A stretch of DNA of 64,000 nt, from positions 61,947,845 to 62,011,844 of the forward strand of contig OY970823.1 in assembly GCA_963853835.1 (NCBI GenBank), in the 5' to 3' direction. The DNA is from Calendula officinalis (taxonomy: Eukaryota; Streptophyta; Magnoliopsida; Asterales; Asteraceae). Positions within the stretch are counted from its first letter, which is position 1. Each line of letters starts with the position of its first letter. Below the pieces are notes generated by a model. It saw nothing but the letters and a program-made list of their open reading frames with translations. It had not been told where the DNA came from and made no database searches. Positions 1-11,217 of this stretch are shown here, piece after piece. A program made the translations under genes and the position numbers.

Positions 1-468
1 CATCACATACGTAAGCAGGAAAAAGTAAGAATTCACAAATTGGAACTCTGCTAACACGTAAGATATTGTATATAAACCACCAACAGCATCAAGAATAAAA
101 AATATAACTTAGATAATTTCCTCTTTTTTTCACCTGGAAGATTGAACAGTGATGTTTAAAGGAAAAAATATGGAAGATCTCAATGCTATGTGAAGATATC
201 TACTATCTAGGTACAACTTTTGTGGCAACATTGCTCATTTTAGGGTTTCGATCAAGGTCATTAAAATTGGCTTAAATGTACCATTTTCCGTGGAAATATG
301 TTTGCTTATGTGACATTGTCTCAAGTTAATTTGATTGATCGTAATTTATTAACGAAATAAACCGTGATCAACTCGTTTTCCATAAATCCTCAAAATGCAA
401 CTCGGAACATAACGCAGTTAGCTTAAACTGATTAAACGAAAACGCGATGGATGAAATCATGATTATAC
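1..468. other. left-edge non-coding stretch
   Basis: I see no coding exon on either strand. If the short minus-strand exon at 549-469 is real, this stretch would be its first intron, which starts with GT at 468 and leaves the window. The sequence is AT-rich. Confidence 0.3.
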
Positions 469-549
469 CTTTTCTTCGTGAAGCGTTCGAATAGAGCCGA
501 TTTGTTGGCGGAGTTGCCGCCCAACGCTACTGTAACCCGGAAGAACCAT
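469..549 (-). CDS. possible first coding exon of a gene running off the left edge
   Basis: An ATG at 549 on the minus strand opens 27 codons (MVLPGYSSVG... ending LHEEK). The frame runs into a good donor (AAG|GTATAAT) in phase 0 at 469/468. The peptide is hydrophilic with several Arg and Gln, and I do not recognise the family. No second exon could be found before base 1, so the rest would lie outside the window. The case rests only on an open frame that meets a donor exactly in phase, and it could be chance. The sequence just upstream (about 545-720) is partly repeated at 1570-1765. Confidence 0.3.
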
Positions 550-720
550 CGGAATATTCTTCGTTTTCTTCTCGATTTCACGGTGGCGCTGTGTGTGTAT
601 TTGGCGCACTATTCTTCACTAACTTACCCCAAACACCGACTAGAAGTGTTAAAATATTCATGTTTGACCCCTTATTATCAAAATTCCTTTCATTTTAGTC
701 ATCAGGTACTATTCATGGAC
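545..720. repeat. copy 1 of a diverged segmental repeat flanking a transposon
   Basis: This segment shares TTCTTCTCGATTTCACGGTG, TTTGGCGCA and TTTCATTTTRGTCATC, in the same order, with 1570-1765. The two copies lie on either side of the Harbinger-like element at 726-1567. They are diverged, so this is an old local duplication. Confidence 0.5.
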
Positions 721-725
721 CATAA

Positions 726-1148
726 TACGTTTGGTACAGAGAATAGAATTGCAGGGAATTGGTTGCAGAGAAAGAGAATTAGTCTGGAGAAGAGAATTGA
801 CTCCTCTGTTTGATAGCACAAATACTTCAACAGAGAATTGCAGCAGAGAATCATTTCTCTTGTTTGGTATAACAAAAAAAATCAGTAGAGAATTGTACAA
901 ACTTTAAAATTAGCAAACATATTTTTTCCAACAGCAATCATTATTATAACATACAAAATTCATGGATAAATTAATAACGAAAGTGCATTAATAAAACCAC
1001 ATAGTTCAAAAATTAAGAATTATCACATACTTAAAGAAACTAATTCAATTGAATCAAAATCAAGCATATAGAAACAAATTTGTGTTTACTTCGACATGGG
1101 TGAAAATGAACCATATGAAAACAAATTTGTGTTCACTTCGACATGTGT

Positions 1149-1180
<32 letters not shown>

Positions 1181-1567
1181 TAGAGAGAGAGAGGGAATAC
1201 CTTGTTGGTAAGAAGCTATGAAGAATGGAGGTTTTCTCCTACTAGCAAAGAGGTGAAGAATAGAATCATTACACTATGACGGCTAACTATAACAAATCCT
1301 TTATCGTACGAACGCACGAAGGTTTCTAGGGGCGGCTATGTGTTTAAAAAGACGAAGTGATAAAGTTGAGCTTTCAAGTCTTTGCTTTTTTTTTTTTTCA
1401 ATTCTCTACTTTTCAATTCCCACCTTTTCCCTTGCTTTCAAGGAGAAACAAAACTAGAGAATGAGAATTGACAATTCTCCTTCCTCTCCGTTTCTCTATG
1501 TAACCAAACAAAGGATTTAGGTGCCAATTCCATTTCTCTCCTCCAATTCTCTGTACCAAACACACCC
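726..1567. mobile_element. non-autonomous PIF/Harbinger-like element, copy 1
   Basis: The left end (TACGTTTGGTACAGAGAAT) is the inverse of the right end (ATTCTCTGTACCAAACACACCC). The flanks read TAA on both sides, the 3-bp TSD expected of PIF/Harbinger. The left terminus seems to have lost its first few bases. The interior has no convincing transposase and contains a GA microsatellite. A 1.7-kb relative with the same ends is at 59973-61711. Confidence 0.6.
1147..1196. repeat. (GA)n microsatellite
   Basis: A run of GA dinucleotides interrupted by GATA steps, inside the Harbinger-like element. Confidence 0.85.
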
Positions 1568-1569
1568 TA

Positions 1570-1765
1570 AGATTCATCGGGATGTTATTATTTTCTTCTC
1601 GATTTCACGGTGACATTGTGTGTTATCATTGCTTTCTGTGAATTTGTTTTTGGTTTTTTGGCGCAAAACACTTTAAGCTTTTGTCAGATTTAACCCCATA
1701 GAAGGTGTTAGTTACATCTTAAACCCTTTATTGTAAATGTTTATTTCATTTTGGTCATCGAGAAC
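1570..1765. repeat. copy 2 of the diverged segmental repeat
   Basis: Second copy of the segment at 545-720, sharing CTTCTCGATTTCACGGTG and TTTCATTTTGGTCATC. It follows directly after the right TSD of the transposon. Confidence 0.5.
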
Positions 1766-2367
1766 TTCATATGATACCCCTCACTCACAGCATAAGATAT
1801 TAAAAATTCATTACAACAACAAGATATTCAATCCCGTCAAATAGTTTCATATGGACTACGTTTTTTTACGAATGGTCGAGAATTATATTGAACTTTTGAG
1901 TTACATGACAAGATGTTACCTTTGATTATGTAAAATATGTTTTGATTACTCAAACTGGCATCGTAAATAAAATGTGACACATATGGATGAATTTGCATTC
2001 TTGGTTTATGGAATATGATCCAAAATTTTAAAAGTCATAAGTCATTCGAGAACAAAGGCTTGGTGTTTGATATTTTCCATGACTTAAGGTCATGTGTTAT
2101 AATTTTGTTGTGGATAAAATTATTTAAAAAAGCCATTCCAAAGCCTTTCAAGCAAACATCTATGTAAAATCTCCACAAAAATGCTACTTGAAGTAGCTTT
2201 TAACAAGAGCAAGATTTTTTCAAAAAATAATTACTATAATATTCTTATGTAATTACATTTGATATTATCAAGTTCCAGCTTCCAAGCTAATTACCAAACA
2301 ACTTTATACAAATTAAAGTTGCAATTTCAAATTTTGAACATAGTTTGGCCAATCGAATAGTGCCAAT
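1766..2367. other. intergenic, nothing recognised
   Basis: AT-rich DNA with no plausible exon or bounded repeat. It should contain the promoter of the downstream carrier gene, but I cannot point to a TATA box with confidence. Confidence 0.4.
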
Positions 2368-3332
2368 ATGGGCCAATTGAGCCCAAGATCGCACAAGAAG
2401 TTGGAGACTGTTGTGCGGCTTGTTGACTTTCTTCTGTTTCGGCATCTGCTTGGGATAGTGATTGATTTGATTGAGCTGCAGAATCAGAATCAGAATCAGG
2501 GATTTACTTCTTCAATTCTCAGACTCATTCTCTGTATTATTCGATTCAGATTTCATACCAAACGCACTTCAATTTCCCCAATTTGTATCCATCTTTTTGG
2601 GATCTTCAAATCTTTACGATTCAATTTCAAACAAAACCTCCTGCGCCCATCCTGTTTCCTTTACTGCTAAAACCTAATTCCTGAACTAATCCGTAGCCTA
2701 ATTTTTATGACTTTTTGATATACGTGCTGCCATTGATCACCCATATCAATCAGGTAAAAAAACGAAACTATTTTAATTATTGTAAGCTCCTTTAAATCCT
2801 TAATGCAATTGAGATTGAATTTTTAAGATTATTTTTATTTTTTTGAAAGGCAAACTTTTAAGATTATATTGTGTGTATGATTTGACCTCTGAATCTCTGA
2901 TGTTAGGTGGCTACCACTATAATTTGACCATCTTTATTCTTTCTTTAATCCATAAATGTTGACTTCTTATTGCTATTTCAGATCAGATTCTTTTGAGGGT
3001 GCAAGATAAGTGATTTTTTGCTCATTCTCTGCCAGGTTAATCAAATACTCTAGCAAAAGGTAAGATGTTTATTGTTACTTACTTTATCTGTTTTGAATCG
3101 TATATTTCCGTATGCTTAAAATCATGGCTGGATTTATGTGTTTCGATCCGAATTTTCATTTCGAAGTGATTGAAATGATGGAATTATTATTTGGTAAAAT
3201 TAGTCCCTGAATTTTATTGAAAATACTTAACATAACAACAATTTGTGTTAATTTGTTATCATCACAACATATTTGAAAATACCCATTATTAAATAACATT
3301 TTTCATTTTCTTTTGTTTCCATAAACTTACAG
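2368..3332 (+). promoter_or_regulatory. probable spliced 5' leader of the BOU-like gene
   Basis: Two possible leader introns can be seen. One begins at the donor ATCAATCAG|GTAAAA near 2753 and could end at a TTTCAG acceptor near 2981. The second begins at AAAAG|GTAAGA (3059/3060) and ends at CTTACAG (3332), so the next exon starts exactly on the ATG at 3333. The pyrimidine-rich tract at 2500-2660 resembles plant 5' UTR. The leader is inferred from splice signals only. The open frames here are short and not protein-like. Confidence 0.45.
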
Positions 3333-5094
3333 ATGGCAGAAGTAGCAAAAGACTTAACAGCAGGAACAATAGGAGGAGCTGCACAGTTAATAGTCGGTCA
3401 CCCATTTGACACAATCAAAGTCAAACTACAAAGTCAACCAGCCCCATCACCCGGTCAACTCCCTAGATATTCTGGTGCAATAGATGCTGTTAAGAAAACC
3501 CTAGCAGCAGAAGGTCCACGTGGCCTATACAAAGGCATGGGGGCCCCACTTGCCACTGTGGCAGCCCTAAATGCAGTCCTGTTTACGGTTAGGGGTCAAA
3601 TGGAAACACTTTTGCGGTCCGAACCGGGTGTGCCATTAACGGTTAACCAGCAGGTGGTTGCTGGAGCCGGTGCTGGTGTGGCGGTTTCCATTTTGGCTAC
3701 CCCAACTGAGTTGATCAAGTGCAGGTTAGTTGGTTTTTGTTTTCTTGAAAATTTTGTGGACTAGGTTAAACTCTATATTTGTCATAATTTACCTTTACCA
3801 TTTTAGACAAAAAAAAAAATCTCTACAATTTGAAAACCATTAGTAATAATATCTGAAATTTGGGCATTGAAATATATATTCTTATTGCTATAAAAATTAC
3901 ATTCATATCAAATATTTAAACTCTAATAATATGCTATTAGATAGATTTTATTACGCTAACATTTTAGTCAATTTTAATTTTTAATATAATACGGTAATTA
4001 TATAATATGTTTAACAATTATTTTTATTTAGTTATTACCTTAATATAATAGAATTAAATATTTCATTTATATTTTATCAACTAATATTAAATACTAAATG
4101 TGATTAGAAATCAAATTGTTGAGATATATATTATTGTTTAAAAATATGTTATTTTCTTTTCTTACAGGAAATGTAAGAGTCAATAATATGTTAATGTTGA
4201 GTTTCTTTGTTTTGAAGAACTGAATATAGTAGTATATAATTTAAATGATTTAATTTGTTTAAAAGAAAACAAATACTTCTTGCTATATATATTCACTATA
4301 AATAAATATATTTCACAATAAAATTGTGCCACAAGGATAACAAAAATTAAAATTTTCTTTTTTAACGGCAAAATGATCCATCCAAGTTCGGTATTGCCAT
4401 CACCCCAAGAGATAATCAAGAACAAAAATTAAAATGCTAACTGACAATAAAATTAAAGTGATAGACATCTTCAATGAAAATTAATATTCAATTAAGTTCA
4501 ATTAGCCAATAAAATTGTGTCACCTATAATTCAAAAAAAAGATGCCGCCATATTCATTTTGTTTCACTGAAATGTAGATTGCAAGCCCAAAGTGCAACGG
4601 TCGGTGCAGTAGCCGGTTCAGGTGGAACAATAACCGCCGCATTAAAATACACCGGTCCAATGGACGTTGCAAAACAAGTTTTACGGTCAGAAGGAGGAGT
4701 AAAAGGTCTATTCAAAGGCCTAATTCCCACAATGGGCCGTGAAGTTCCCGGAAACGCCGCCATGTTTGGTGTTTACGAAGCCCTAAAACAGTATTTTGCC
4801 GGTGGACCCGACACTTCCGGTTTAGACCGTGGTTCAATGATCGTAGCCGGTGGTTTAGCCGGTGCTGCTTTTTGGATTTCCGTTTACCCAACTGACGTCA
4901 TCAAGAGTGTGATTCAGATTGATGATTATAAGAACCCTAAATATTTGGGGTCAGTTGACGCGTTTAAGAAGATAGTTAAATCTGAGGGAATTGGGGGTTT
5001 GTATAAAGGTTTTGGGCCTGCCATGGGAAGAAGTGTTCCGGCGAATGCGGCCTGTTTTTTGGCTTATGAAGTTGTGAGGTCGAGTTTGGGTTGA
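3333..5094 (+). CDS. BOU: mitochondrial carrier, BOU-like (carnitine/acylcarnitine carrier-like family)
   Basis: Exon 1 is 3333-3724 and exon 2 is 4578-5094, joined in phase across an 853-bp GT-AG intron. They give 302 aa, very close to Arabidopsis BOU (A BOUT DE SOUFFLE). The three carrier signatures are visible, one per repeat: HPFDTIKVKLQ, TPTELIKCRLQ (split by the intron) and YPTDVIKSVIQ, and each is followed by the matching G-rich half (GLYKGMGAP, GLFKGLIPT, GLYKGFGPA). Proteins of this family sit in the mitochondrial inner membrane with six transmembrane helices. BOU is needed for photorespiratory glycine metabolism and has been reported to transport glutamate; the older name is carnitine/acylcarnitine carrier-like. 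The start ATG follows directly on a leader-intron acceptor. An AATAAA lies at 5238-5243. The reading frame is intact. The subfamily assignment is by remembered similarity. Confidence 0.93.
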
Positions 5095-5520
5095 TGTTGG
5101 TTTTTCTGACTTGTTTTGTGGTTTTTAATAGTACTTTTTTTGTTTTTGGTTTACGAAATGAGGTCGAATTTCTGACTTTTTGATAACAAAGGAGTAGTTT
5201 TGATTTTGGATTAAGGTTGTCCTTTAACCTTTTATTTAATAAAAAGAATCTTGAAATAGTTTTTTGTCTTCTTTGCTACTTGGATTTTGTTTTGTGTTCG
5301 TTTTGGTAGGATGATCGAAACCATATCGTCATTTGTATTTGAAAGCAACTTGCAACTTGAAAAAATTGAAATTTGATCCAATTCGAATCATGTTAATTTA
5401 TGTAACCAAACACTTTAAATTGTGTTAAGTAACTTTCACTTGCATCTCCCAACAATACCTATTTTTTCATTAGTTTTGCAACATAATAATCACATCAGCA
5501 CTTCTAAATTGACACACCCC

Positions 5521-5612
5521 TTATCAATAAAACTTCGCCATTTCCTTCTTCACTTTAATATTAGGCCTTATCAACAAAACTTCGCCATTTCCTTCTTCAC
5601 TTTAATATTAGG
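5521..5612. repeat. 45-bp tandem duplication
   Basis: Two 45-bp units (5521-5565 and 5568-5612) are separated by 2 bp and differ at one position. Each holds AACTTCGCCATTTCC and ends in TTAATATTAGG. They are non-coding and lie about 430 bp after the BOU stop. Confidence 0.85.
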
Positions 5613-6383
5613 GGTTGCAATCAGTCTGGGTTGGCGAGTCGACATGTTTATAAATAAGTCAACCCGAACATGACCCGATTTATATACATGTTGGATGGTA
5701 CGACATGTTTTTGACCTGAACCTGTTTAGACTTAAATTAAAACCTGATTATTTTCGTGTGAAATTCGTGTCGGATTTTAGGTCGTGTCAAGAATCTCTGT
5801 GACACACATACACAAGCAAAGAAGTTAGTCGTTTTTTACGCTTAACCGACCATAACAACATTGTCACTAGTCTAAAAACATGCAATAACTAAAGCCATAT
5901 AACTTGAAATGTGCAATCAAAGTCATTTCATGGTCTTGACTATTGAAACACATCATAACCTTCAATATTACACAAGATATAACAAATCGCTATAAAGAAA
6001 CAAAATCCACAGCATATATATGTAAACTGAAATTAAATTCTATAAGTTTAGAACATAGATGAATGTGCCATCATACAACCTACATAACATTAAATTTTGA
6101 CAACTCAACCACATTTTACGGTGAAGCATCTACATTATGAATATGTTGTTGAATCTTGACTAAAACACCTAATGGCTAATATAAATCTTCAAGAAATAAA
6201 CAGATGATCGATCACTATTACCAACTATATATAGATTCTAAACAACCATCCAAAGCCTATCAACATAAACGACCAACAGAAAGAAAAAAAAACACTTCCA
6301 AGAAACTATTTTACACCTGATTGATTTATCTGGTGCTGAAACGACGACTTGATACAAAGTTAGCATCTTTTTGGTGTTATCAA
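5613..6383. other. intergenic between convergent BOU-like and VQ genes
   Basis: At 5613-5800 there is a stretch starting AGGGGTTGCAATCAG and rich in ACCCGA/GTCGTG words. It resembles one end of an hAT-type element, but no matching right end was found. The remainder should include the 3' UTR of the minus-strand VQ gene. No further gene is seen. Confidence 0.4.
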
Positions 6384-7454
6384 TTAATCCCTCCATCGTG
6401 GACTTGGTATTGAGAAAAACCCGGGTGATGGAAAACCCATACCCGGTGATGGTGGAGGAGGATGAGATCCAGGCCCAAACGGGCCCGGTTGATTCCCAAA
6501 CGGGCTGGGTTGATTCATGGGTGAGAATGAAAAATTTGGTGTTAATGGTGGTGGGTACTGATAACCTGGAGAAAGTAACGGGTATGGTGATCGTGGTGAT
6601 AATAAGTTTAAATAACCCGATGGTGATGGTAATAGAAATTGAGAAGTTGGTGATGGTAATGGTGGTGGCCCGCCCAATCGTGGTGATGGTAATGGTGGTG
6701 GCCCGCCCATTCGTGGTGATGGTAATGGTGGTGGTGGCCCGCCATTCATCCGTGGTGATGGAAGTGGCGGCATAAATTGCTGCTGCTGATGTTGTTGACC
6801 TTGTATTTGATTTTGACTTTGAGGATTTTGCTGATATTGAGGATGATATTGTGGATGTCCTTGAGTAGGATCCATGATGGAATGCTGAAGGTAACGCATA
6901 TATTGCGAGATGGGTGACTCAGCGGTGTTTGACCACCCTGGATGATCGCCGGAACTCATGGGTTGTGCCGCCATAGGCGGTGGTGGTCGTGGTTGACCGT
7001 GTTGGGGAGGTCTAGCAAGGTTACCGTTAAAAGGAACTGCACCGTGTGGTGGTGGTGGTCGTGGTTGACCATGATGAGGTTGAGGTTGACCGTGATGAGG
7101 TGGCATTTGTTCTTGTGGCGGTGCATGGTGAATTGGCATTCTGGGTCGGGTTACATTTAATGGTGTTAATGGGGATGGTCGAATTCGTTGCAGCCGCATG
7201 CTAGCTGGTTTAGGTGAGTTTAGTGGTGGTCTAGGAACTGGCTCTTGTGATTGGCGTGATGGTGAACCGGTTAATTGTTGAACAATACTTTGAAAATCGT
7301 TCTTGTTGATGTTGTATACTTGTGGTTGAGGTTGTTGTCTAGCAGGATTTGGGAAATTCGGTTGGTGTAATGGACTCTTTCTGATGTTTTTACCAATTCT
7401 GTTCACACCTAGATACTCATTGTTCCTATTCCTCGAATAATCAGAATTATCCAT
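6384..7454 (-). CDS. VQ-motif protein, HAIKU1/VQ14-like
   Basis: A single uninterrupted 356-aa frame. The VQ core FQSIVQQLTG (FxxxVQxLTG) is at residues 54-63. The N-terminal block LGVNRIGKNIRKSPLHQ (15-31) just before it is typical of the IKU1/VQ14 branch. The rest is very Pro-rich and low in complexity, with repeated PPLPSPRMGG/PPLPSPRLGG units around 240-290. VQ proteins are nuclear partners of WRKY factors; IKU1 with MINI3 controls endosperm growth and seed size in Arabidopsis. Partner and role here are inferred from the family. The start is the first ATG after an in-frame stop and precedes the conserved block by only 14 residues. VQ genes are often intronless in the coding region, as seen here. 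Confidence 0.88.
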   Translation of the reverse strand: MDNSDYSRNRNNEYLGVNRIGKNIRKSPLHQPNFPNPARQQPQPQVYNINKNDFQSIVQQLTGSPSRQSQEPVPRPPLNSPKPASMRLQRIRPSPLTPLNVTRPRMPIHHAPPQEQMPPHHGQPQPHHGQPRPPPPHGAVPFNGNLARPPQHGQPRPPPPMAAQPMSSGDHPGWSNTAESPISQYMRYLQHSIMDPTQGHPQYHPQYQQNPQSQNQIQGQQHQQQQFMPPLPSPRMNGGPPPPLPSPRMGGPPPLPSPRLGGPPPLPSPTSQFLLPSPSGYLNLLSPRSPYPLLSPGYQYPPPLTPNFSFSPMNQPSPFGNQPGPFGPGSHPPPPSPGMGFPSPGFFSIPSPRWRD

Positions 7455-8050
7455 TTTTTACCTAAAATATCAGACCTTTCTCTGAAAATAACGAAACACA
7501 AAAACCCTCAATTCATTCCAATTCCACAGACAATTCCCAAATTTGCGCCTTAATTGAAGAATAAACGAAAAATAATTCTATAACCAGAAAATGAAAGCCT
7601 AGAACAATGAGCAAATACTGAAATTTACACACCTGTGGATCAATTCGACTTCAATACGGCAGACAGAATCGAAAATTTGCTTCAGATCTCTGAACCAGAA
7701 ACCCTAAGAGTTCAATTAGGTTTTTACAGGTGCTTTGACTGTAGCTGTATACCAAAATTTAAGAAGATTATAAATTGACTTACGAAAGCAGAGAAAGTTG
7801 CGTAAGATTTGAATCGTTCTTGGAAATTTTTTTCTCTGGAAACAATCATATGGTTGAAAATTTAGGAGTAAAAAAAGAAATTTGGGAGAGAGAAAAAAAA
7901 GGGAGCGTATGAATTGGGGATATAGAAGTCAAATGGATGGATGAGAAGGAATTGAATAGTTTAAAGGTAAAGAATGAAAGAAAAGGTGGATTTGGTGCAA
8001 GGGGCAATGGCCATCGGCCTTCTTGTCTTTGTTTGTGACACACTGCTTAT
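7455..8050 (-). promoter_or_regulatory. leader and proximal promoter of the VQ gene
   Basis: A leader intron is likely on the minus strand from GTGTGT at 7632 to TTTTAG at 7462, which places the ATG 7 nt into the second exon. Upstream (about 7790-8000) is a purine-rich tract (CT-rich on the gene strand), common near plant transcription starts. This is inferred from splice signals and composition. Confidence 0.35.
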
Positions 8051-9543
8051 GCAATCATTCGCTTTAAATAGCAATCAAATCTTTATGTTTGAAGAATACC
8101 AAATCTAATTAAAAATAAATAAATTATTTAATCATTTTGTTCATATTTATTATCTCATTCTTATACAAAGAAGCTTAAACTTCTAGCAACTCGTAATAGA
8201 ACTGAGACTCCTATTTCTTCCATCTTGAACATTTATATATATCAAGATACATAGAAAACAATAACATTAACTATTAATATACATAATAATTAGATAATTA
8301 GTTTCAAATTATATATAATCATTTTAACTGCAAACTAATACTATATAATTAGTGTCATTTTACTTTGTTAATGAACTACGTGGTCGTAACATGCATATTA
8401 GATTGAATGACAAAATTGACATACCACCAATGGATTTCAAGTGCAAATGGTGGAATAAACGGGTGACACAACTTAGTCAACGAAATCATGTTATAATTAT
8501 TAATTTTAAGTTAGGGTCAGAATATATTACGTTAAGTTGACTCGTCTACCTTTTTCTTTGAGAAATTCTTTAAATTTTATGATAATGCGTTTGAAATAAT
8601 TCCAAAAACAATACTATAGGTTTTAATAATACATGTTGAGATTAAATATACATTTAATTATTTAAAAACATTTCTTGACTTACCTTTCACCAATTTGTCT
8701 TGTTTTGATTATATTTAATTTTATAAATCTTATGATCATTTTATAAGATTTACATAGTATTATATCCACAAATCATTTCAATCTCCTTAATACTTTAATC
8801 ACGTCTCAAACATTTTCATTATCTTGATTTGATAAATATATAAATATGCAAGTGCATTGTAGATAATCTTATAATCAGTGACGGATTAAGAAAAAAATAT
8901 GAGATGTATCGCAGGTTGCACTTTTTTTTATCAGGGGCATCACGCTATCACCTACACCAAAAAATATTTAAACTTGTTTTAATATTGTTCAGAAAATTTT
9001 TGAGAGGTTACACGAGCTACCCCGTATTACACAGTATGCCTATAATAAAGTTGAATATTATCACATATAGTCTACATAATACATATATAAAACTGTTCTT
9101 GTAATACATAGGTCTTGAAAGTAGTATAATACGTCAATAATATTGCCTTGTTATATCCAAAGGCAAAGGGTGTAAAGTTATGAGTTTTGTAGTTAAGAAA
9201 AAGGAAAAGCTATGGGGTCAAATTAGAAACTAAAGTAAACTTGAAGGTGTAGAATGAAATTCACTTCTTTCATCAAACACACATGACACACCATCAAAAC
9301 CTTTAATTCCCTGTTCAAACGCTCGTTAAACCACAAACAGCCGCCGCCGCCACAGCCGTTCAATCTCTACTAGCTCCAAGGTAATTTGCCCTAATTTTAT
9401 TTGCTTTTTACGCTCACTGCTTTGCTAAATTCGATGCTTTTCATATTATTAACCTGTAAATCTAATCTATGTCCAGTAATTTCATACTAATCTGAGTACG
9501 TCAGTAGCGTAAATTAGGTATTGCTGTAACTGAATCATAGAAG
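8051..9543. other. AT-rich intergenic region and NEP1 leader
   Basis: I see no gene or bounded element from 8051 to about 9280. At 9290-9543 lies the probable NEP1 leader, with a CCGCCGCCGCC stretch near 9345 and a donor-like GGTAATTTG near 9380, so a leader intron may end just before the ATG at 9544. Confidence 0.35.
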
Positions 9544-11217
9544 ATGGTGAGACCGTATGCAGTTAAAGGTCGTAAGAGGAAGAAGAACAAAACTGAAAGA
9601 TATGATAAAGAAGAAGACGAAGAAGAAAATGTAGGGTTTGTTGAAGAACAAGAAGAAGATGAAGGGGTAAATCAGAAGAAATTGAAGGGTGGAGCTACAG
9701 AATCAGATGAAGAGAAAGCAGAAGCAGCTGCACAAGAACTTTCTGGAATTCCATTGAACTTGAGTGACCAGCAGGGAAATGACAAAAATAGCCCTGGTGT
9801 TATTTTCATCCTTGAAAAAGCTTCTTTGGAAGTTGCAAAAGTTGGGAAGGTCAGTTTTCTCAAGTTAGGTGCGAATGCAATATTTTGATTTTTAATTATT
9901 TATTGATGTATTATATGTGTCTGTTTAGGGTTACCAATTGCTGAACTCAGAGGATCATGCCAATTTTTTAAAGAAAAATAACCGAAATCCTGCAGAGTAC
10001 AGGCCTGACATTTCTCATCAGGTTAGTTAACTTTAGTTTTACTATATTGGAATTTATATTTTATAATTGTTATAAGTAAAATCTGTTAATATATGTTTTT
10101 TTTTTTTTGCATTGATTTTTGGATAAATTATTTATTTGATGCAGGCAATATTGAATATATTAGACAGCCCATTGAACAAAGCTGGCAAACTAAGAGCTCT
10201 ATACGTGAGAACAGAAAAAGGCGTACTTTTTGAAATAAAACCTAATGTTCGTATTCCAAGAACATTTAAACGTTTTGCAGGAATCATGTGTAAGTCCAAC
10301 CATTTGTAGCCATCTTCATGATACGTTTGACTTTCTGATATTTGACTTTGACTTTTGCATATGTTTAGTGCAATTACTTCAGAAACTGAGTATTTCTGCT
10401 GCTGGAAAACGGGAAAAGCTTATGCGTGTGATCAAGAATCCTGTAACTCAATATCTTCCGGTCAATTCTCGCAAGATAGGTTTGTAATTATGTCTTAATT
10501 TTAATGTTTGAATTTATGTCTTAATTTTGACCTTTTTCAGCTTTTAAAATGGCTTACGGTTTTTTTTTTTTTGCAGGGTTTTCACATAGTTCTGAAAAGT
10601 TGGTTGATATGCATGACTATGTGGCTACATTGGACAAAGATGCAAATCTTGTCTTTGTGGTATGTAAATATATAAGTAAAACTGGTTTTATTTAATTTTA
10701 AATTAACTTGTTGAATATTTGACTAATTGTATTTGTTTTTATGTTGCAAAATGGATCGATCTTTAAAGACTACTTTCTAAATAGTCAGTGATTTTAGACA
10801 CATTGTAGAAATGAAATTTATACAAGAGAAATTTTTTGTTGGCATCTTTCATATAAACTTGTAATATGTTTACAACAAAAAGCTAAGATTTTGATGGTCA
10901 ATGGCACAAAAGTCAACTGCTTAGAAAACATTATCTTACTTGATATATGTATGTATTTGGTCAGGTTGGTGCAATGGCCCATGGGAAAATTGAAAACGAC
11001 TTCATAGAGGATTTTATTTCAAGTAAGCTGATTATAATATATATATCAAGTTATATTATACAATTCATTTATTTACAGTCTGTTTGACATGTAACTGTTA
11101 ATGGTAATCTATTTTTACTTCTGTAATTTTTTTGCAGTTTCTGGGTATCCGTTGAGTGCAGCATACTGCATTACAAGGATCACAAATGCTTTAGAACGCA
11201 AACACAAGATTATATGA
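9544..11217 (+). CDS. NEP1: ribosomal RNA small-subunit pseudouridine N1-methyltransferase NEP1/EMG1
   Basis: Seven exons join in frame with GT-AG introns: 9544-9849, 9929-10021, 10145-10289, 10369-10479, 10577-10659, 10965-11022 and 11138-11217, giving 291 aa. The first 75 residues form a Lys/Glu-rich tail with the basic motif GRKRKKNK. The rest matches the SPOUT-class NEP1 fold, with landmarks ILDSPLNKAGKL, EIKPNVRIPRTFKRF, VIKNPVTQYLP, GAMAHGK and the C-terminal knot ISGYPLSAAYCITRITNALE. NEP1 methylates a conserved 18S rRNA pseudouridine and is needed for 40S subunit assembly in the nucleolus. Exon 1 was chosen to end at AAG|GTCAGT because reading on reaches a stop and loses the conserved GYQLL. 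All junctions restore conserved blocks, so the gene appears intact. Confidence 0.95.

Noticed and set aside
478..813. 111-codon plus-strand frame near the left edge
   Set aside because: It crosses the duplicated segment and enters the transposon end, with no domain; chance frame.
6371..7160. Plus-strand frames opposite the VQ gene
   Set aside because: Antisense of the proline-rich codons; Val/Met- and Trp-rich, with no domain.
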